Below, piece after piece: positions 21,299 through 33,365 of a stretch of 64,000 nucleotides of DNA (position 1 is its first letter; each line of letters starts with the position of its first letter). This DNA comes from Psychrobacter sp. JCM 18900. Its GTDB lineage: Bacteria; Pseudomonadota; Gammaproteobacteria; Pseudomonadales; Moraxellaceae. The stretch is taken from the NCBI RefSeq assembly GCF_904846625.1, contig NZ_CAJHBL010000006.1, positions 62,001 through 126,000 of the forward strand, written 5' to 3'. Below the pieces are notes generated by a model. The model was not told the origin of the DNA and made no database searches. It worked only from the letters and a program-made list of their open reading frames with translations. Position numbers and translations under genes: made by a program.

Positions 21299-22180
21299 TT
21301 ATGAAACAGCAGCAGCACCGCCAACGATTTCCGAGATTTCTCGGGTAATCGCCGCTTGACGCAGCTTGTTATAAACCAACTGTAAATCGTTAATAAGGTC
21401 ACCAGCATTATCTGTTGCCGCTTTCATCGCAACCATACGTGAAGACTGCTCAGAGGCAATGTTTTCCATTACCGCTTGATAAACAATCGACTCAATATAG
21501 CGACCAAGCAATTCATCAATTAACGTCTTGATGTCAGGCTCGTAGATATAATCCCAGCTAAGTTCTGTCTGTAGACCACTGTCTTCATCATCAAATGACT
21601 GCTCTGGTAGAGGAACCAACTGATTGACTGTTGGTTTCTGAGTCATCGCATTGACGAATCGGTTGTAGACCACATAGATACGGTCAATATTGCCGTTACT
21701 ATAGTCTTCAAGCATCGCTTGAACCGGTGCATTCAACTGTTCAAACGTTGGTTTATCGCCATAATCGGTCACAGCCGATGTAACTTTACCACCAAAGTTT
21801 TTAAAGAAACTCACACCTTTGGCACCGATGACTGCAAACTCAGCTTGTACAGACTGATCTTGATAATCTTGGATACTTTTAGTTAGGGCTTTGAATAAGT
21901 TAATATTCAAACCACCCGCTAGGCCACGGTCAGAGGTAATGACAATATAGCCAACCTTATTGACTGGACGCGATACCATATACGGATGTTTGTAGTCTGA
22001 TGAGGCATGCACCAAATGTGAAATAACCCGGCGCATACTATCAGCATACGGGCGACCCACTTCCATGCGCTCTTGCGCACGGCGCATTTTACTTGCCGCT
22101 ACCATTTGCATAGCACGAGTAATTTTCTGGGTGCTTTTAATACTGGTGACTTTGGCACGTATCTCTTTTAAGCTTGCCAT
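21299..22180 (-). CDS. atpG: ATP synthase gamma subunit
   Basis: Rotor shaft of F1. N-terminal helix [29 protein letters not shown] and the C-terminal helix with [40 protein letters not shown] are diagnostic. 293 aa. Unusually, 216 bases with a stem-loop separate it from atpA upstream. Confidence 0.97.
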   Translation of the reverse strand: MASLKEIRAKVTSIKSTQKITRAMQMVAASKMRRAQERMEVGRPYADSMRRVISHLVHASSDYKHPYMVSRPVNKVGYIVITSDRGLAGGLNINLFKALTKSIQDYQDQSVQAEFAVIGAKGVSFFKNFGGKVTSAVTDYGDKPTFEQLNAPVQAMLEDYSNGNIDRIYVVYNRFVNAMTQKPTVNQLVPLPEQSFDDEDSGLQTELSWDYIYEPDIKTLIDELLGRYIESIVYQAVMENIASEQSSRMVAMKAATDNAGDLINDLQLVYNKLRQAAITREISEIVGGAAAVS

Positions 22181-22312
22181 AATGATTCCAATATAAGAGG
22201 GTTAAAAAGCATTGGCGCATGCGACAATCGTTTGATATACAACATCAATCCTACAGAATAACATTTTATATCTTGTGGCATTACGCGATCTAATACCGGT
22301 AATGGTTAAAAC

Positions 22313-22347
22313 AGTGGCGCAAATATCTGGTCAGACAACGCGCCACT
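22313..22347. other. Stem-loop between atpA and atpG
   Basis: Perfect 8-bp arms AGTGGCGC / GCGCCACT around a 19-base loop, inside the 216-base atpA-atpG gap. No T run follows, so it is unlikely to be a full terminator; mRNA processing or stability control is possible. Confidence 0.6.
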
Positions 22348-22396
22348 TTATCAGCTCTAAGCTACAGTTATAACCAATTCGGCTTAACCCGTTAAA

Positions 22397-23941
22397 TTAA
22401 TAACTGTGATTTTGTTTAAAGGTCTCTAGAGATGACTTTAAACGACCTGCGATATCATCATTGTAGTTCGCAGTGTCATCAATCTCACGCATCAATTCAC
22501 TTTGCTCATCATGCATATAACGTAGGTACGCTTCTTCGAAAGAACCAATCTTTTCGACAGGTACGTCAGCTAAGAAGCCTTCGTTTGAAGCATAGATAAC
22601 GGCTGCTTGCTCAGAGATTGACATCGGCTGATACTGCTTCTGCTTCATCAATTCAGTCACACGCTCACCATGATCAAGCTGTTCGCGAGTTGCGTCATCA
22701 AGATCTGATGCGAACTGAGCGAATGCTGCTAGTTCACGATATTGAGCTAGAGCGGTACGAATACCACCAGATAGCTTTTTGATGATCTTAGTCTGAGCGG
22801 CACCACCAACACGAGATACCGAGATACCAGCATTTACTGCTGGACGGATACCTGAGGCGAATAAGCTAGACTCTAGGAATATCTGACCATCAGTGATCGA
22901 AATCACGTTAGTTGGTACGAATGCAGATACGTCACCAGCTTGTGTTTCAATGATTGGTAGTGCGGTTAAAGAACCAGTTTTACCTTTCACTTCACCGTTA
23001 GTGAACTTTTCTACATAATCAGCATTTACACGTGATGCACGCTCAAGTAGGCGTGAGTGTAAATAGAATACGTCACCAGGATAAGCTTCACGACCTGGCG
23101 GACGACGTAATAGTAGTGAAATCTGACGGTAAGCAACTGCTTGCTTTGATAAGTCATCAAATACAATCAGTGCATCTTCGCCGCGGTCACGGAAGTATTC
23201 GCCCATCGTACAACCTGAGTACGGTGCGATATACTGAAGTGCTGCAGGCTCTGATGCTGAAGCAACCACAACAGTGGTATATTCTAGTGCGCCAGTTTGC
23301 TCAAGCTTACGTACTACGTTAGCGATAGTCGAACGTTTCTGTCCGATAGCCACGTATACACATTTAATGCCTGACGCTTTCTGTGCGATGATCGCATCGA
23401 TAGCCATCGCTGTTTTACCAGTCTGACGGTCACCAATGATAAGCTCACGCTGACCACGACCGATTGGAATCATGGTATCAACGGCTTTATAACCAGTCAT
23501 TACTGGTTGATCTACTGATTGACGGTCGATAACGCCTGGAGCGATTTTTTCGACTTTATCAGTCATCTTGGCATCGATAGGACCTTTGCCATCAATAGGA
23601 TTACCCAAAGCATCAACAACACGGCCTAACAGCTCAGGACCTACTGGTACTTCAAGAATACGACCAGTACAATAGGCTTTTTGACCTTCTTGCAGCTTTA
23701 GGTAATCACCAAGTACTACCGCGCCAACAGAATCACGCTCTAAGTTAAGAGCCATTCCGTAGATTTCGCCTTCAAACTCAATCATTTCGCCGTACATGGC
23801 ATCTTCAAGACCATGAATCTGCACGATACCGTCAGATACTTTGACAATCGTGCCTTCATTCTTTGCAGTTGCACCCGCATCAAGGTCTTGAATACGCTGC
23901 TTAATCAGGTTACTGATTTCCGCTGGATTCAATTGTTGCAT
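22397..23941 (-). CDS. atpA: ATP synthase alpha subunit
   Basis: Non-catalytic nucleotide-binding F1 subunit. P-loop GDRQTGKT at 170-177, the alpha-subunit signature [14 protein letters not shown] near residue 370, and the N-terminal part that docks delta. 514 aa, normal. It starts 93 bases after atpH; a GGAAA-type RBS lies before the ATG. Confidence 0.98.
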   Translation of the reverse strand: MQQLNPAEISNLIKQRIQDLDAGATAKNEGTIVKVSDGIVQIHGLEDAMYGEMIEFEGEIYGMALNLERDSVGAVVLGDYLKLQEGQKAYCTGRILEVPVGPELLGRVVDALGNPIDGKGPIDAKMTDKVEKIAPGVIDRQSVDQPVMTGYKAVDTMIPIGRGQRELIIGDRQTGKTAMAIDAIIAQKASGIKCVYVAIGQKRSTIANVVRKLEQTGALEYTTVVVASASEPAALQYIAPYSGCTMGEYFRDRGEDALIVFDDLSKQAVAYRQISLLLRRPPGREAYPGDVFYLHSRLLERASRVNADYVEKFTNGEVKGKTGSLTALPIIETQAGDVSAFVPTNVISITDGQIFLESSLFASGIRPAVNAGISVSRVGGAAQTKIIKKLSGGIRTALAQYRELAAFAQFASDLDDATREQLDHGERVTELMKQKQYQPMSISEQAAVIYASNEGFLADVPVEKIGSFEEAYLRYMHDEQSELMREIDDTANYNDDIAGRLKSSLETFKQNHSY

Positions 23942-24034
23942 TGCCTTGTTTCCTTTAATTTATGATAACCCGCCCACTGACTTAATTGCTCTTATAATCA
24001 TACAGTCAATATTTGACTGTATTGATGATTGGCA

Positions 24035-24658
24035 TTAGGCAGTTAGCTGTGTTTTTAACTGTTGTAACTTGCCGCGCATCGAATCATCAATGACTTTGTC
24101 ACCGACTTTGATTGTAGCGCCTGCCAATAGACTTGGATCAACTGATTCGTGAATCACTACACTAGCATTTAGCGAGGCAGCAAGACGCGTTTGTAGCGTT
24201 TGACGCTGTTCATCAGTCAATGGGTAGGCAGAGGTCACATATGCGTCAAGCTGCTTTAAGCTTATTGCCTTGTGACGGCGATAATGCTCATAAACTTCAG
24301 GAAGCAGCGCCAGACGCTCTTGTTCTGATAACTGTTTAACGAAGTTACTAAGTGCTACTGATACTTTTGGATAGCTTACGTTACTGTCAAGACTAGTCCC
24401 TTGAGCTTCGCTTAATAACTGCTTGAAAGCAGAATCATTAGCGCTAGCTACTTGCGTATCATAAAGATCGACCAAAGCAGCTGACTTATGCTCAGCAGAA
24501 ACAGCTGGATTGTCTAGCCAAGTACTGAACGACTTGTCATTGACAACAGTGCTAGCAACAAGTAAGAAGTTTTCCCACTCGTTGACTGCGCCGTTTTCGT
24601 TGGCATAGTCAAACGCGGCTTTAGCGTACGGTCGTGCTAAGGTTGATAAGTCAGCCAT
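24035..24658 (-). CDS. atpH: ATP synthase delta subunit
   Basis: Peripheral-stalk protein joining F1 alpha to the b dimer. N-terminal helical bundle ([22 protein letters not shown]) and C-terminal [21 protein letters not shown] are typical. At 207 aa it is ~30 residues longer than E. coli delta, the excess being around residues 75-110. It follows atpF by 13 bases, and a GAGGATA RBS overlaps that gap. Confidence 0.94.
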   Translation of the reverse strand: MADLSTLARPYAKAAFDYANENGAVNEWENFLLVASTVVNDKSFSTWLDNPAVSAEHKSAALVDLYDTQVASANDSAFKQLLSEAQGTSLDSNVSYPKVSVALSNFVKQLSEQERLALLPEVYEHYRRHKAISLKQLDAYVTSAYPLTDEQRQTLQTRLAASLNASVVIHESVDPSLLAGATIKVGDKVIDDSMRGKLQQLKTQLTA

Positions 24659-24671
24659 TATATCCTCACAA

Positions 24672-25142
24672 TTACAGCTTCGCCGCCAGTTGGTCTAACA
24701 TACTGGCATGTTTTTGCACATCGACTTTGTCTTGCAAAATCTTCTCTGCACCAAGTACAGCCAGTTCAGCAACTTGGGCACGCAATGATTCACGCGCTTG
24801 ATTGATTTCTTGATCGATAGATGCTTGCGCTTGTTGACGAATGCGCTCGCCTTCCGCTTGGGCTTGCGATTTTGCATCTTCGACGAGCTGATTGGCACTC
24901 TTGTTCGCTTGCTCGATTAGAGCGGCAGCCTTGGTCTTTGCAAGATCAAGTTCCTGCTGGACATTTTGCTCCGCGGTCGCCAAATCTGCTTTTGCTTTTT
25001 CTGCGGCATTCAGACCTTCAGCAATTTTACGCTGACGCTCATTGATGGCACCGATAAGTGGTGGCCACACGAATTTCATGCAAAAAATCACAAATATTGC
25101 AAAAGCAATGGCTTGACCGACGAGGGTAAAATTGATATTCAC
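24672..25142 (-). CDS. atpF: ATP synthase b subunit
   Basis: Peripheral stalk. One membrane helix at ~5-25, followed by a long Ala/Glu/Gln-rich coiled coil to ~145 and [24 protein letters not shown] at the end. 156 aa, same length class as E. coli b. GAGGTGATCACG precedes the ATG. Confidence 0.95.
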   Translation of the reverse strand: MNINFTLVGQAIAFAIFVIFCMKFVWPPLIGAINERQRKIAEGLNAAEKAKADLATAEQNVQQELDLAKTKAAALIEQANKSANQLVEDAKSQAQAEGERIRQQAQASIDQEINQARESLRAQVAELAVLGAEKILQDKVDVQKHASMLDQLAAKL

Positions 25143-25259
25143 GTGATCACCTCTTTGTTAATGAAAAATCAGTTTCATTGATCATGTTTGGTAGTCAAAT
25201 CTTGACTATATTTGATAGAAAGTCTCCGAATACCAAACATTTACAACTGAGCTTTCGGA

Positions 25260-25526
<267 letters not shown>

Positions 25527-25541
25527 CTATTGAATGTCTAA

Positions 25542-27084
<1,543 letters not shown>

Positions 27085-27483
27085 CTAGCGTATATGCCAC
27101 AACATCCAACTGTGACTAATTTGCATTACCATAAAACCGATAAACAGCGCTGGCGCAGATAGGGGTTGTACGGTAATAAAAATTAGTGCAAAACCAAACA
27201 CGGTCAATAACCATTTTGACATTTGACCCCGATATAGCTGGCTAACGATGTGTTGGCGCGCGCGATATCCGGTGTACCAAAAAATAAAAAACGCAAATAC
27301 TGCTTGAGTGATGAAACTTAGTAGCGCACCAATTGCAGTGCTTTTTGCTATCGTAAGCTCACTATGTAACCAAATAGTATCTACTATCCAAGCAATGATA
27401 ATAAGGATAAATAGTATCCATGCTTGTCGTTTAATATAGATGCCAATCTTGTCTTTTTGCGTGCGTTTGGCAGGCTTGGTCAT
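27085..27483 (-). CDS. atpI: ATP synthase assembly/ion protein AtpI
   Basis: Small membrane protein that helps c-ring assembly or ion supply for F0; non-essential elsewhere. 132 aa, with a Lys-rich N terminus and four hydrophobic segments (ILFILIIIAWIVDTIW, AIGALLSFITQAVFAFFIFW, WLLTVFGFALIFITV and FIGFMVMQISHSWML). I chose ATG at 27483 with AGGAA upstream. The family is poorly conserved, so the call leans on hydrophobic profile and position. Unlike the textbook order, it is 676 bases and a terminator away from atpB. Confidence 0.78.
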   Translation of the reverse strand: MTKPAKRTQKDKIGIYIKRQAWILFILIIIAWIVDTIWLHSELTIAKSTAIGALLSFITQAVFAFFIFWYTGYRARQHIVSQLYRGQMSKWLLTVFGFALIFITVQPLSAPALFIGFMVMQISHSWMLWHIR

Positions 27484-27760
27484 CGGTATTCCTATAGCCT
27501 TTACAGCATTGGGACAATATATCATACTTATGATAATTTTATCCGTGAATGACTTACTCTACAGGCATTACCTTTCGGCCAAAATAAAACGCTACTTATT
27601 ATAGGTAGAGCGTAACTATTAAGCAAGTAAAATATGACTTTTATCAGTCACCTAACGCATTTTGCTAAGATTATTATATTACGTAGTCTATAATAAATGC
27701 TTGAAGCGAAGCTGTACAACCAACTTAAACAATCCTAGCAAATTGCTGTTTTTGGCTACA

Positions 27761-28654
27761 TTAAGAGATACATTGATATATCTGTTTGGCCATATTCTGC
27801 CAACCGCTGATAAAGTCATCGCTACTACTCATATCTTCTGGCTGTACCGTACTCTTCACTGGTTGTAACTTCGCAAGTAAGCCTTTTGCTGGCTCACTTG
27901 GACTAATCAAACACATTTGCTTGGCTGGGCGTTGCTCATTTAACCAACGGAGTTGGCTTGCTTTGGGTGATAGATGATGATCTACGCTAAGGCTACCGAC
28001 GAGCGTTAAGTGTAAGCTGTCTTCGATATATTGATAAGCATCATGATAAGCCCAATAAGGTCGTGTTTTTGAGGCACTTTGAATAGAGCTTTGCTCAAAT
28101 GCAGTAACTTCTTTGTCTAGTTGCTGTGCAAATTTTTTCGCGTTGGCTTGGTATAGGTCTTTATATTGTGGATTAGCATGGCTATGTATTACAGCCAATG
28201 CACGGGTAATGGCTTTGGCATTTTCAGGGTCTAACCAAATATGTGGATCTAGTGTACCCGCGATAGCGTCGCCCTTTACATCACGTAATGGATGTCGATT
28301 GAATGCATCAAACTCAAATAAAGCAATGGCATTTGGGGCTGTTTTTAGACTTGCTGCTAGATTGTTTTCTAGCGGCTCACCGAACCATACCACGAACTTG
28401 CTGTCTTTGATTGCCTTGATATCACCAGGGCTGATACTACCATGATGACCCACCTCCCCCGCTTGCAATAGTCGATTGGCTGATGGCGCGCCTTCTGTTA
28501 CTGCTTCACTTAACAAGAATAGCGGATAATTACTAACACTGACCGTTGCAGCTTGTGCATTCAGCGTGAAAGTTCCTAAAACTATCAGTCCTGTCATTAG
28601 CAAGCGCTGTAATGTGATAAGCGAACGTACGGAGTAAGTAAACACAGCGTTCAT
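27761..28654 (-). CDS. znuA: Zinc ABC transporter substrate-binding protein ZnuA
   Basis: Periplasmic zinc receptor feeding ZnuBC. The N terminus is a signal peptide (helix LLMTGLIVLGTFTLNAQA, cut before ATVSVS). Zinc-ligand regions are visible: VGHHGSISPGDIKAI, DPHIWLDPENA and DHHLSPKASQL. The long His-rich loop of E. coli ZnuA is missing. ATG at 28654 is preferred over 28723 because it puts the signal peptide at the right distance. It is divergent from zur-znuCB, with a Zur-box-like site between them. Confidence 0.9.
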   Translation of the reverse strand: MNAVFTYSVRSLITLQRLLMTGLIVLGTFTLNAQAATVSVSNYPLFLLSEAVTEGAPSANRLLQAGEVGHHGSISPGDIKAIKDSKFVVWFGEPLENNLAASLKTAPNAIALFEFDAFNRHPLRDVKGDAIAGTLDPHIWLDPENAKAITRALAVIHSHANPQYKDLYQANAKKFAQQLDKEVTAFEQSSIQSASKTRPYWAYHDAYQYIEDSLHLTLVGSLSVDHHLSPKASQLRWLNEQRPAKQMCLISPSEPAKGLLAKLQPVKSTVQPEDMSSSDDFISGWQNMAKQIYQCIS

Positions 28655-28788
28655 AGTAAGCTCTTTTATTGTTAGATAGCATTGTTGGATAACGAAAGTA
28701 TAAGTCATAGTATCTTGCCCCACTCCTGTAAAAAGGGTAGATATACAAGACTACTATAAGACAATTCACTTAGTTCTTATTTTAGTAT

Positions 28789-28801
28789 GTTATACTATAA
28801 C
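28789..28801. promoter_or_regulatory. Zur box between znuA and zur
   Basis: Perfect 13-base palindrome GTTATACTATAAC, the core of the gammaproteobacterial Zur operator (ATGTTATA...TATAACAT type), within an AT-rich flank. It lies 135 bases upstream of znuA and 64 bases upstream of zur, so one site could repress both directions when zinc is plentiful. Confidence 0.85.
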
Positions 28802-28864
28802 AATAAAAAACGCTATCATAAAAAACGTCATGCGATTACCATGCTATTTTTAGGAGCTTGTACC

Positions 28865-29443
28865 ATGTCTATTACTTCATCGATCTGCGAACATTTGCAT
28901 GATGTGCAAGATCTGACTCCGCATGATGTTCATGAACGCTTAGCAGCAGCTAAAGAGCATTGCCGTCTAAATGGCGCGCGATTTACTCCTTTGCGTCAGC
29001 AGATATATCAATTGGTCTTAGAGGCAGATCAGCCCGTCGGAGCTTATGACTTAATCACTCAGTTGCAGCAAATGCGACTGTCTATAACTGATGACAGCGA
29101 TACTCAAAAAGTAACTAGCTCACCAACACTTTTGATAGACACTAAGACAACCAAAAAACGCGCGCCGAAAAATGTCGCGCCACCAACGGTTTATCGCAGT
29201 TTAGAATTTTTGCTAAGTGAAGGGTTGATTCATCAATTAACCTCTATTAATGCTTATGTTCCTTGCTGTCATCCGCGCGCCCAGCATACAGCCGCCTTTT
29301 TGATCTGCGATCAGTGTCAACGTGTGCAAGAATGCAGCAGCCTACCCGTTCAGGAAATGATGAGCTTCGCCGAGCAAGATGTAGGGTTTGTGGTTGAGCG
29401 TAGTGTCATTGAGCTTAGCGGTCGTTGTCAAGCTTGCCAGTAA
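28865..29443 (+). CDS. zur: Zinc uptake regulator Zur (Fur family)
   Basis: 192-aa metalloregulator. Winged helix at ~20-110 (RFTPLRQQIYQLVLEADQPVGAYDLI, then PPTVYRSLEFLLSEGLIH), dimer domain with Cys/His zinc ligands: CCHPRAQH, CDQCQRVQEC and a closing CQACQ. An insert of ~30 residues (~75-105, ending in Lys-Lys-Arg) lies inside the DNA-binding domain before the recognition helix, which is longer than usual. I chose ATG at 28865, with AGGAG 8 bases upstream; the longer reading would overlap the Zur box. Confidence 0.9.
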   Translation: MSITSSICEHLHDVQDLTPHDVHERLAAAKEHCRLNGARFTPLRQQIYQLVLEADQPVGAYDLITQLQQMRLSITDDSDTQKVTSSPTLLIDTKTTKKRAPKNVAPPTVYRSLEFLLSEGLIHQLTSINAYVPCCHPRAQHTAAFLICDQCQRVQECSSLPVQEMMSFAEQDVGFVVERSVIELSGRCQACQ

Positions 29444-29500
29444 TGCTACTGTGGTTTTTGTGAACGTTTTAAGCATGATTCGTCGATTGTCTATTTACCT

Positions 29501-30313
29501 ATGCGTTGTCATATTATGAATACCTCTACCCTACCTTCTAATCAGTCAAATCCTGCTGTTACAAATGACAGTACTGTGAGTAATGCTGACAAATTATTGA
29601 GCTTAAACAATATCAGTTATCATATCGGGCCTCAACGCCTGCTCTCTCACATAGATATCGACATTGCTGTTAATGAAACGGTCAGCCTTATCGGTCCCAA
29701 TGGCGCTGGTAAGTCAACGCTAGTCAAACTTATCTTAGGTTTGATTGAGTCAACTGATGGCTCTATGACAGCACATCATCCGCTACAGCTTGGCTACGTA
29801 CCGCAGCGATTTGCTGTGCCACCGATATTGCCGCTACGTGTCTGCGACTTGTTGGGGCAAGCAGATAAGAAACGTTTAACCCCTGAGCAGCGGCAGTTTA
29901 TCTTTGATAACTTATCATTAACCCATCTACTGTCACGGCAGATGTTGCATTTATCAGGTGGTGAGACGCAGCGCGTACTATTGGCCAGAGCGCTACTAGA
30001 CAAACCCAACTTGCTTATTTTAGACGAGCCGATGCAGGGTCTCGATCCCGATACTGAAGTTTGGCTATACCAGTTTATTGACGAGCTGCCTGATTTCTTA
30101 CGTTGCGCCATGCTGGTGGTGTCTCACGATTTGCATTGGGTCATGAAAGGCAGCCGCCGCGTCATTTGTTTGAATAAGCATATTTGCTGTGAAGGACAAC
30201 CAAGCGAGCTAGCTATTAGTACTGAATTTCAAAAGCTATTTGGTCATCATTATGAACAACCATACGTACATCAGCCCCATGCCTGTGAACACCATGCGCC
30301 AAGCGAGTTATAG
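29501..30313 (+). CDS. znuC: Zinc ABC transporter ATP-binding protein ZnuC
   Basis: ATPase of the zinc importer. Walker A GPNGAGKST at ~65-73, signature LSGGETQRVLLARAL, Walker B LLILDEP. The C-terminal end is His-rich (HHYEQPYVHQPHACEHHA), as in ZnuC proteins. Start is either 29501 or the in-frame ATG at 29516; neither has a good RBS. It follows zur by 57 bases and is probably co-transcribed with it. Confidence 0.92.
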   Translation: MRCHIMNTSTLPSNQSNPAVTNDSTVSNADKLLSLNNISYHIGPQRLLSHIDIDIAVNETVSLIGPNGAGKSTLVKLILGLIESTDGSMTAHHPLQLGYVPQRFAVPPILPLRVCDLLGQADKKRLTPEQRQFIFDNLSLTHLLSRQMLHLSGGETQRVLLARALLDKPNLLILDEPMQGLDPDTEVWLYQFIDELPDFLRCAMLVVSHDLHWVMKGSRRVICLNKHICCEGQPSELAISTEFQKLFGHHYEQPYVHQPHACEHHAPSEL

Positions 30314-30417
30314 TTTTAATAAACAAAGCTCGAAATCTAGCTCATCAAAGCCAAAACTATCAAACATATAAATAATATGGCTTTACTCTATTTATAAAAT
30401 TTTTACGGACATTCATT

Positions 30418-31221
30418 ATGACTGCTTGGTTAGCCATCATTGCGCCTGCTTGGATCGCTGGCAGTATATTAGCGTTATTATCAGCGCCGTTAGGTTGCTT
30501 GGTATTGTGGCGGCGTATGGCATTCTTCGCCGATGCCTTAGCCCATGGCACGTTGCTAGGTGTAGCCTTGGCTGTATGGTGGCAACTGCCAATGGGTATC
30601 GGCATTGCATTGATCAGTGTCATGGTCGTACTGGGACTGGTATTGATTGATGATGAGCGTCTGCCAGTGGATGCTGTATTGGCAGTCGTGTCGGTTTCAC
30701 TCTTATGCTTAGGCCTACTAGCCTTAACCCAATTGACTGACCAACAGGCCAATGTGCTCGGGTTTTTATTCGGCAATTTGCTAGATCTCGATTGGGCAGA
30801 TTTGCCTTTGCTTGCTGGTAGCGTATTAGCTGGCTTGGGACTGCTTATTTATATTTGGCCCGCGCAAATCAAGCTCGCAACGCATGAAGCATTGGCACGT
30901 ATTCAAGGTATCAATCCAACACGGCAACGGCTGTTTTTTATGGGTGTACTGGCAGGGTTTTGTGCGATTGCTCTACAAGCAGTTGGCAGTCTATTAATCA
31001 GCGGATTATTAGTGCTACCTGCACTGACCGCACGTCTATGGTCGGCATCGCCAAAACAAATGGTGATTATAGCGTTGATAATCGCTCAACTGGGTGTGAC
31101 ACTTGGTGTGTGGGGTAGTATTTGGTTGGATATTCAGACAGGTCTTTCTATCGTCTTGATATTAGCTGCTTTATTTTTTACTGCACTCATTTTTTCGAAG
31201 CTAATAAAGATAAAACTTTAG
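30418..31221 (+). CDS. znuB: Zinc ABC transporter permease ZnuB
   Basis: Inner-membrane permease with about eight helices. Family features: LGCLVLWRRMAFFADALAHGTLLGVAL in the first third and AVGSLLISGLLVLPALTARL near residue 190. 267 aa, normal. It lies 104 bases after znuC and ends the zinc cluster. Confidence 0.92.
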   Translation: MTAWLAIIAPAWIAGSILALLSAPLGCLVLWRRMAFFADALAHGTLLGVALAVWWQLPMGIGIALISVMVVLGLVLIDDERLPVDAVLAVVSVSLLCLGLLALTQLTDQQANVLGFLFGNLLDLDWADLPLLAGSVLAGLGLLIYIWPAQIKLATHEALARIQGINPTRQRLFFMGVLAGFCAIALQAVGSLLISGLLVLPALTARLWSASPKQMVIIALIIAQLGVTLGVWGSIWLDIQTGLSIVLILAALFFTALIFSKLIKIKL

Positions 31222-31537
31222 TTAGCGACGCTGTAAATACGTTATAATGAATAAATTATGACTGTTTTTCGCTATCTTTTTGTTCGACTTTATTTTATTA
31301 ATATAATGAATACTTTAGCTCGATAATACTATAAGTCGGCTCTAGACTTTAAATTTGCTATTGCTAGTTGATAGTATAAATATCGTTGATTAGAGTCAAA
31401 GTAAGTTCAAGGCAAACGCTGTGCTCTTTTATAGTATATTGATGATAATTATAAATACCCAGTGAAAAATAGTAGCTCATTTATCCATACTCGCGCTAAC
31501 AATACTTATTGTTGTGACTCGATAAGGGACTGAACCA
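31222..31537. other. Intergenic region znuB-cpdA, nothing seen
   Basis: 316 very AT-rich bases with no gene, hairpin with a T run, or repeat that I can support. The cpdA promoter is expected here. Confidence 0.5.
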
Positions 31538-32377
31538 ATGCCAAACTATCCTGCCAATAAGTTAAGCACCTCTGATAAAACGATAAATATTTTACAAATT
31601 ACTGATTTGCATTTATCGACGCCTGTTTTTGTTGATGAGAGTAATACCTATAGTGACGACATGGCTTGTCAGCGTAGTTTTGAAGCAGTGCTCCAGCAGG
31701 CACTTAGTGAAGATATTCGCTGTGATTTGATTATTGTGACTGGTGACTTGGTCAATCGAGTAAAGTCCTCAATTTACGATCATATCTTTACTGTATTACA
31801 GGCGACTCAGATTCCGTTTGCTTGTATTGCTGGTAATCATGATGTGACGGACGAGAATGGTAAAGACTTGCCATTTTTTCAGCGAGAGCTTGTCGCTCAG
31901 CCTGCTGACTCACGCTTGTTAAGTCGTCATGTCATTGAAACTGAATACTGGCAGCTGTTGTTATTAGACTCCTCCATTTCTGGTAAGGTCGCAGGCGAGA
32001 TTACGCCTACTGATATCAATTGGTTATGTGAGAGACTCAGCACCTGTGATAAGCCCGCATTAATCGCCCTACACCATCATATTGTTCCAGTTGATTCTGA
32101 CTGGATTGATACCCATATGGCAGAAAACACTGAGAGCTTTTGGCAGCATATGGCGCCATTTGAACAGCTACAAGTAGTGATCAGTGGCCATACTCACCAA
32201 GAGCAAGTTCGACTGCGCCAAGGCGTCACGGTGTATAGCACGCCATCGACCTGCTATCAGTTCAAACCTTATGAAGATGATTTCTCTTATGATGAGCAGG
32301 CATTACCAGGATATCGCTGGTTGCAATTAGCCAACAATGGAACAGTTGCAAGCTGGGTTGAAAGACTGGATACTTGA
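31538..32377 (+). CDS. cpdA: 3',5'-cyclic-AMP phosphodiesterase CpdA
   Basis: Hydrolyses cAMP and so tunes CRP/Vfr-type signalling. All five metallophosphatase motifs are present in order: DLHL (~24), GDLV (~74), GNHD (~104), HHH (~179) and GHTH (~218). 279 aa, normal for the family. GATAAGGGACTGA before the ATG contains a weak RBS. Monocistronic; a large nested inverted repeat follows the stop. Confidence 0.9.
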   Translation: MPNYPANKLSTSDKTINILQITDLHLSTPVFVDESNTYSDDMACQRSFEAVLQQALSEDIRCDLIIVTGDLVNRVKSSIYDHIFTVLQATQIPFACIAGNHDVTDENGKDLPFFQRELVAQPADSRLLSRHVIETEYWQLLLLDSSISGKVAGEITPTDINWLCERLSTCDKPALIALHHHIVPVDSDWIDTHMAENTESFWQHMAPFEQLQVVISGHTHQEQVRLRQGVTVYSTPSTCYQFKPYEDDFSYDEQALPGYRWLQLANNGTVASWVERLDT

Positions 32378-32383
32378 TGCCCA

Positions 32384-32443
32384 GAATTATTGGTACTAGT
32401 AAAAGCTATAGCCCTTTGTACTTATAGCTTTCGTCAATAATTC
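32384..32443. repeat. Nested inverted repeat downstream of cpdA
   Basis: Outer perfect 9-bp arms GAATTATTG (32384-32392) and CAATAATTC (32435-32443) enclose inner perfect 8-bp arms AAGCTATA (32403-32410) and TATAGCTT (32423-32430). It starts 7 bases after the cpdA stop. There is no T run, so the role (factor-assisted stop, mRNA end protection, protein site) is open. Confidence 0.75.
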
Positions 32444-32869
32444 CTAATCAAAAATGCAGTGATGAACAAATAAAATATGAATTCAATATAAAAAATCACT
32501 TCATTATTATTACAAACAATGATACAACTTATGAAATAAAGCAAGGGTGGCCCAATATCTGATATGAAGCCACTGCAAGATAGCTAGGATGGCCCATTAA
32601 CCACAAGCTCAGTTTTCACAATAAATGACCTACGGCATGCTTTAGACAGTATTTTTCAAACCGAAGTTTATATAACAACCTATCTAACAATCGGTATATA
32701 ACTGTCAAGATATAAAGTCTACGATATTATTTGATCAGCTGTGTTACTTGTATTACCAAGTGGTGAAACGTTTGATAAAAGGACAAATTGTAGCGTTTGT
32801 AGCATTAATAACGTCTTGTCTTTTGATACGTCGTTTTATTGAATTAATTTGAAAAAGTAGGATACCCAT
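32444..32869. other. Intergenic region upstream of dksA
   Basis: 426 AT-rich bases with no gene seen. GGGTGGCCCAATAT (near 32545) and GGATGGCCCATTAA (near 32588) are two loose direct copies. The dksA promoter should be near 32750-32840. Confidence 0.45.
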
Positions 32870-33307
32870 ATGAGCACCCTGACCACGAATCCGAGTGAAG
32901 TTAAATTTACTCCTTATGTGCCGGCCAAAGACGAAGAGTATATGTCTGATGCGCAGTTGGAGCACTTTAAGGCTATTTTATTGGATTGGAAAAACCAACT
33001 GATTGGCGAAGCGGATCGTACCAAAAACTACATCCAAGATGAGTCAAGCGCCATGCCAGACATCAATGACCGTGCCACTCAAGAAGAAGAGTTTGCATTG
33101 GCATTACGTACTCGCGACCGTGAGCGCAAACTTATCCGCAAAATCGACAAATCTATGTTAGAAATCGAAAATGATGACTATGGATTTTGTGAGACTTGTG
33201 GTGTAGAGATTGGATTACGTCGCCTTGAAGCACGTCCAACCGCTACCCAATGTATCGACTGCAAAACCTTATCTGAAATCAAAGAACGTCAAAACCAAGG
33301 CGCTTAG
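32870..33307 (+). CDS. dksA: RNA polymerase-binding transcription factor DksA
   Basis: Enters the RNA polymerase secondary channel and works with ppGpp in the stringent response. Coiled coil ~35-105 with Asp residues at the tip (MPDINDRATQEEEFALALRTRDRER), then the four-Cys zinc module CETC...CIDC (~109-136). 145 aa. AAAAGTAGGATACCC precedes the ATG. It is followed by a terminator and gluQ, the usual gammaproteobacterial pairing. Confidence 0.96.
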   Translation: MSTLTTNPSEVKFTPYVPAKDEEYMSDAQLEHFKAILLDWKNQLIGEADRTKNYIQDESSAMPDINDRATQEEEFALALRTRDRERKLIRKIDKSMLEIENDDYGFCETCGVEIGLRRLEARPTATQCIDCKTLSEIKERQNQGA

Positions 33308-33338
33308 ATCAGATATTACAGATATGAATGTAAGCAGA

Positions 33339-33365
33339 AGCGACCTTATAATAGGTCGCTTTTTG
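33339..33365 (+). terminator. dksA terminator
   Basis: Perfect 8-bp stem AGCGACCT / AGGTCGCT with a 6-base loop followed by T5, 32 bases after the dksA stop. Confidence 0.88.

Noticed and set aside
28787..28864. Longer Zur N terminus starting at 28787
   Set aside because: It would start within the Zur box and lacks an RBS; ATG 28865 has AGGAG at good spacing.
32544..32602. Two GGRTGGCCCAWTA copies before dksA
   Set aside because: Only two loose copies with no structure or clear position relative to a promoter.
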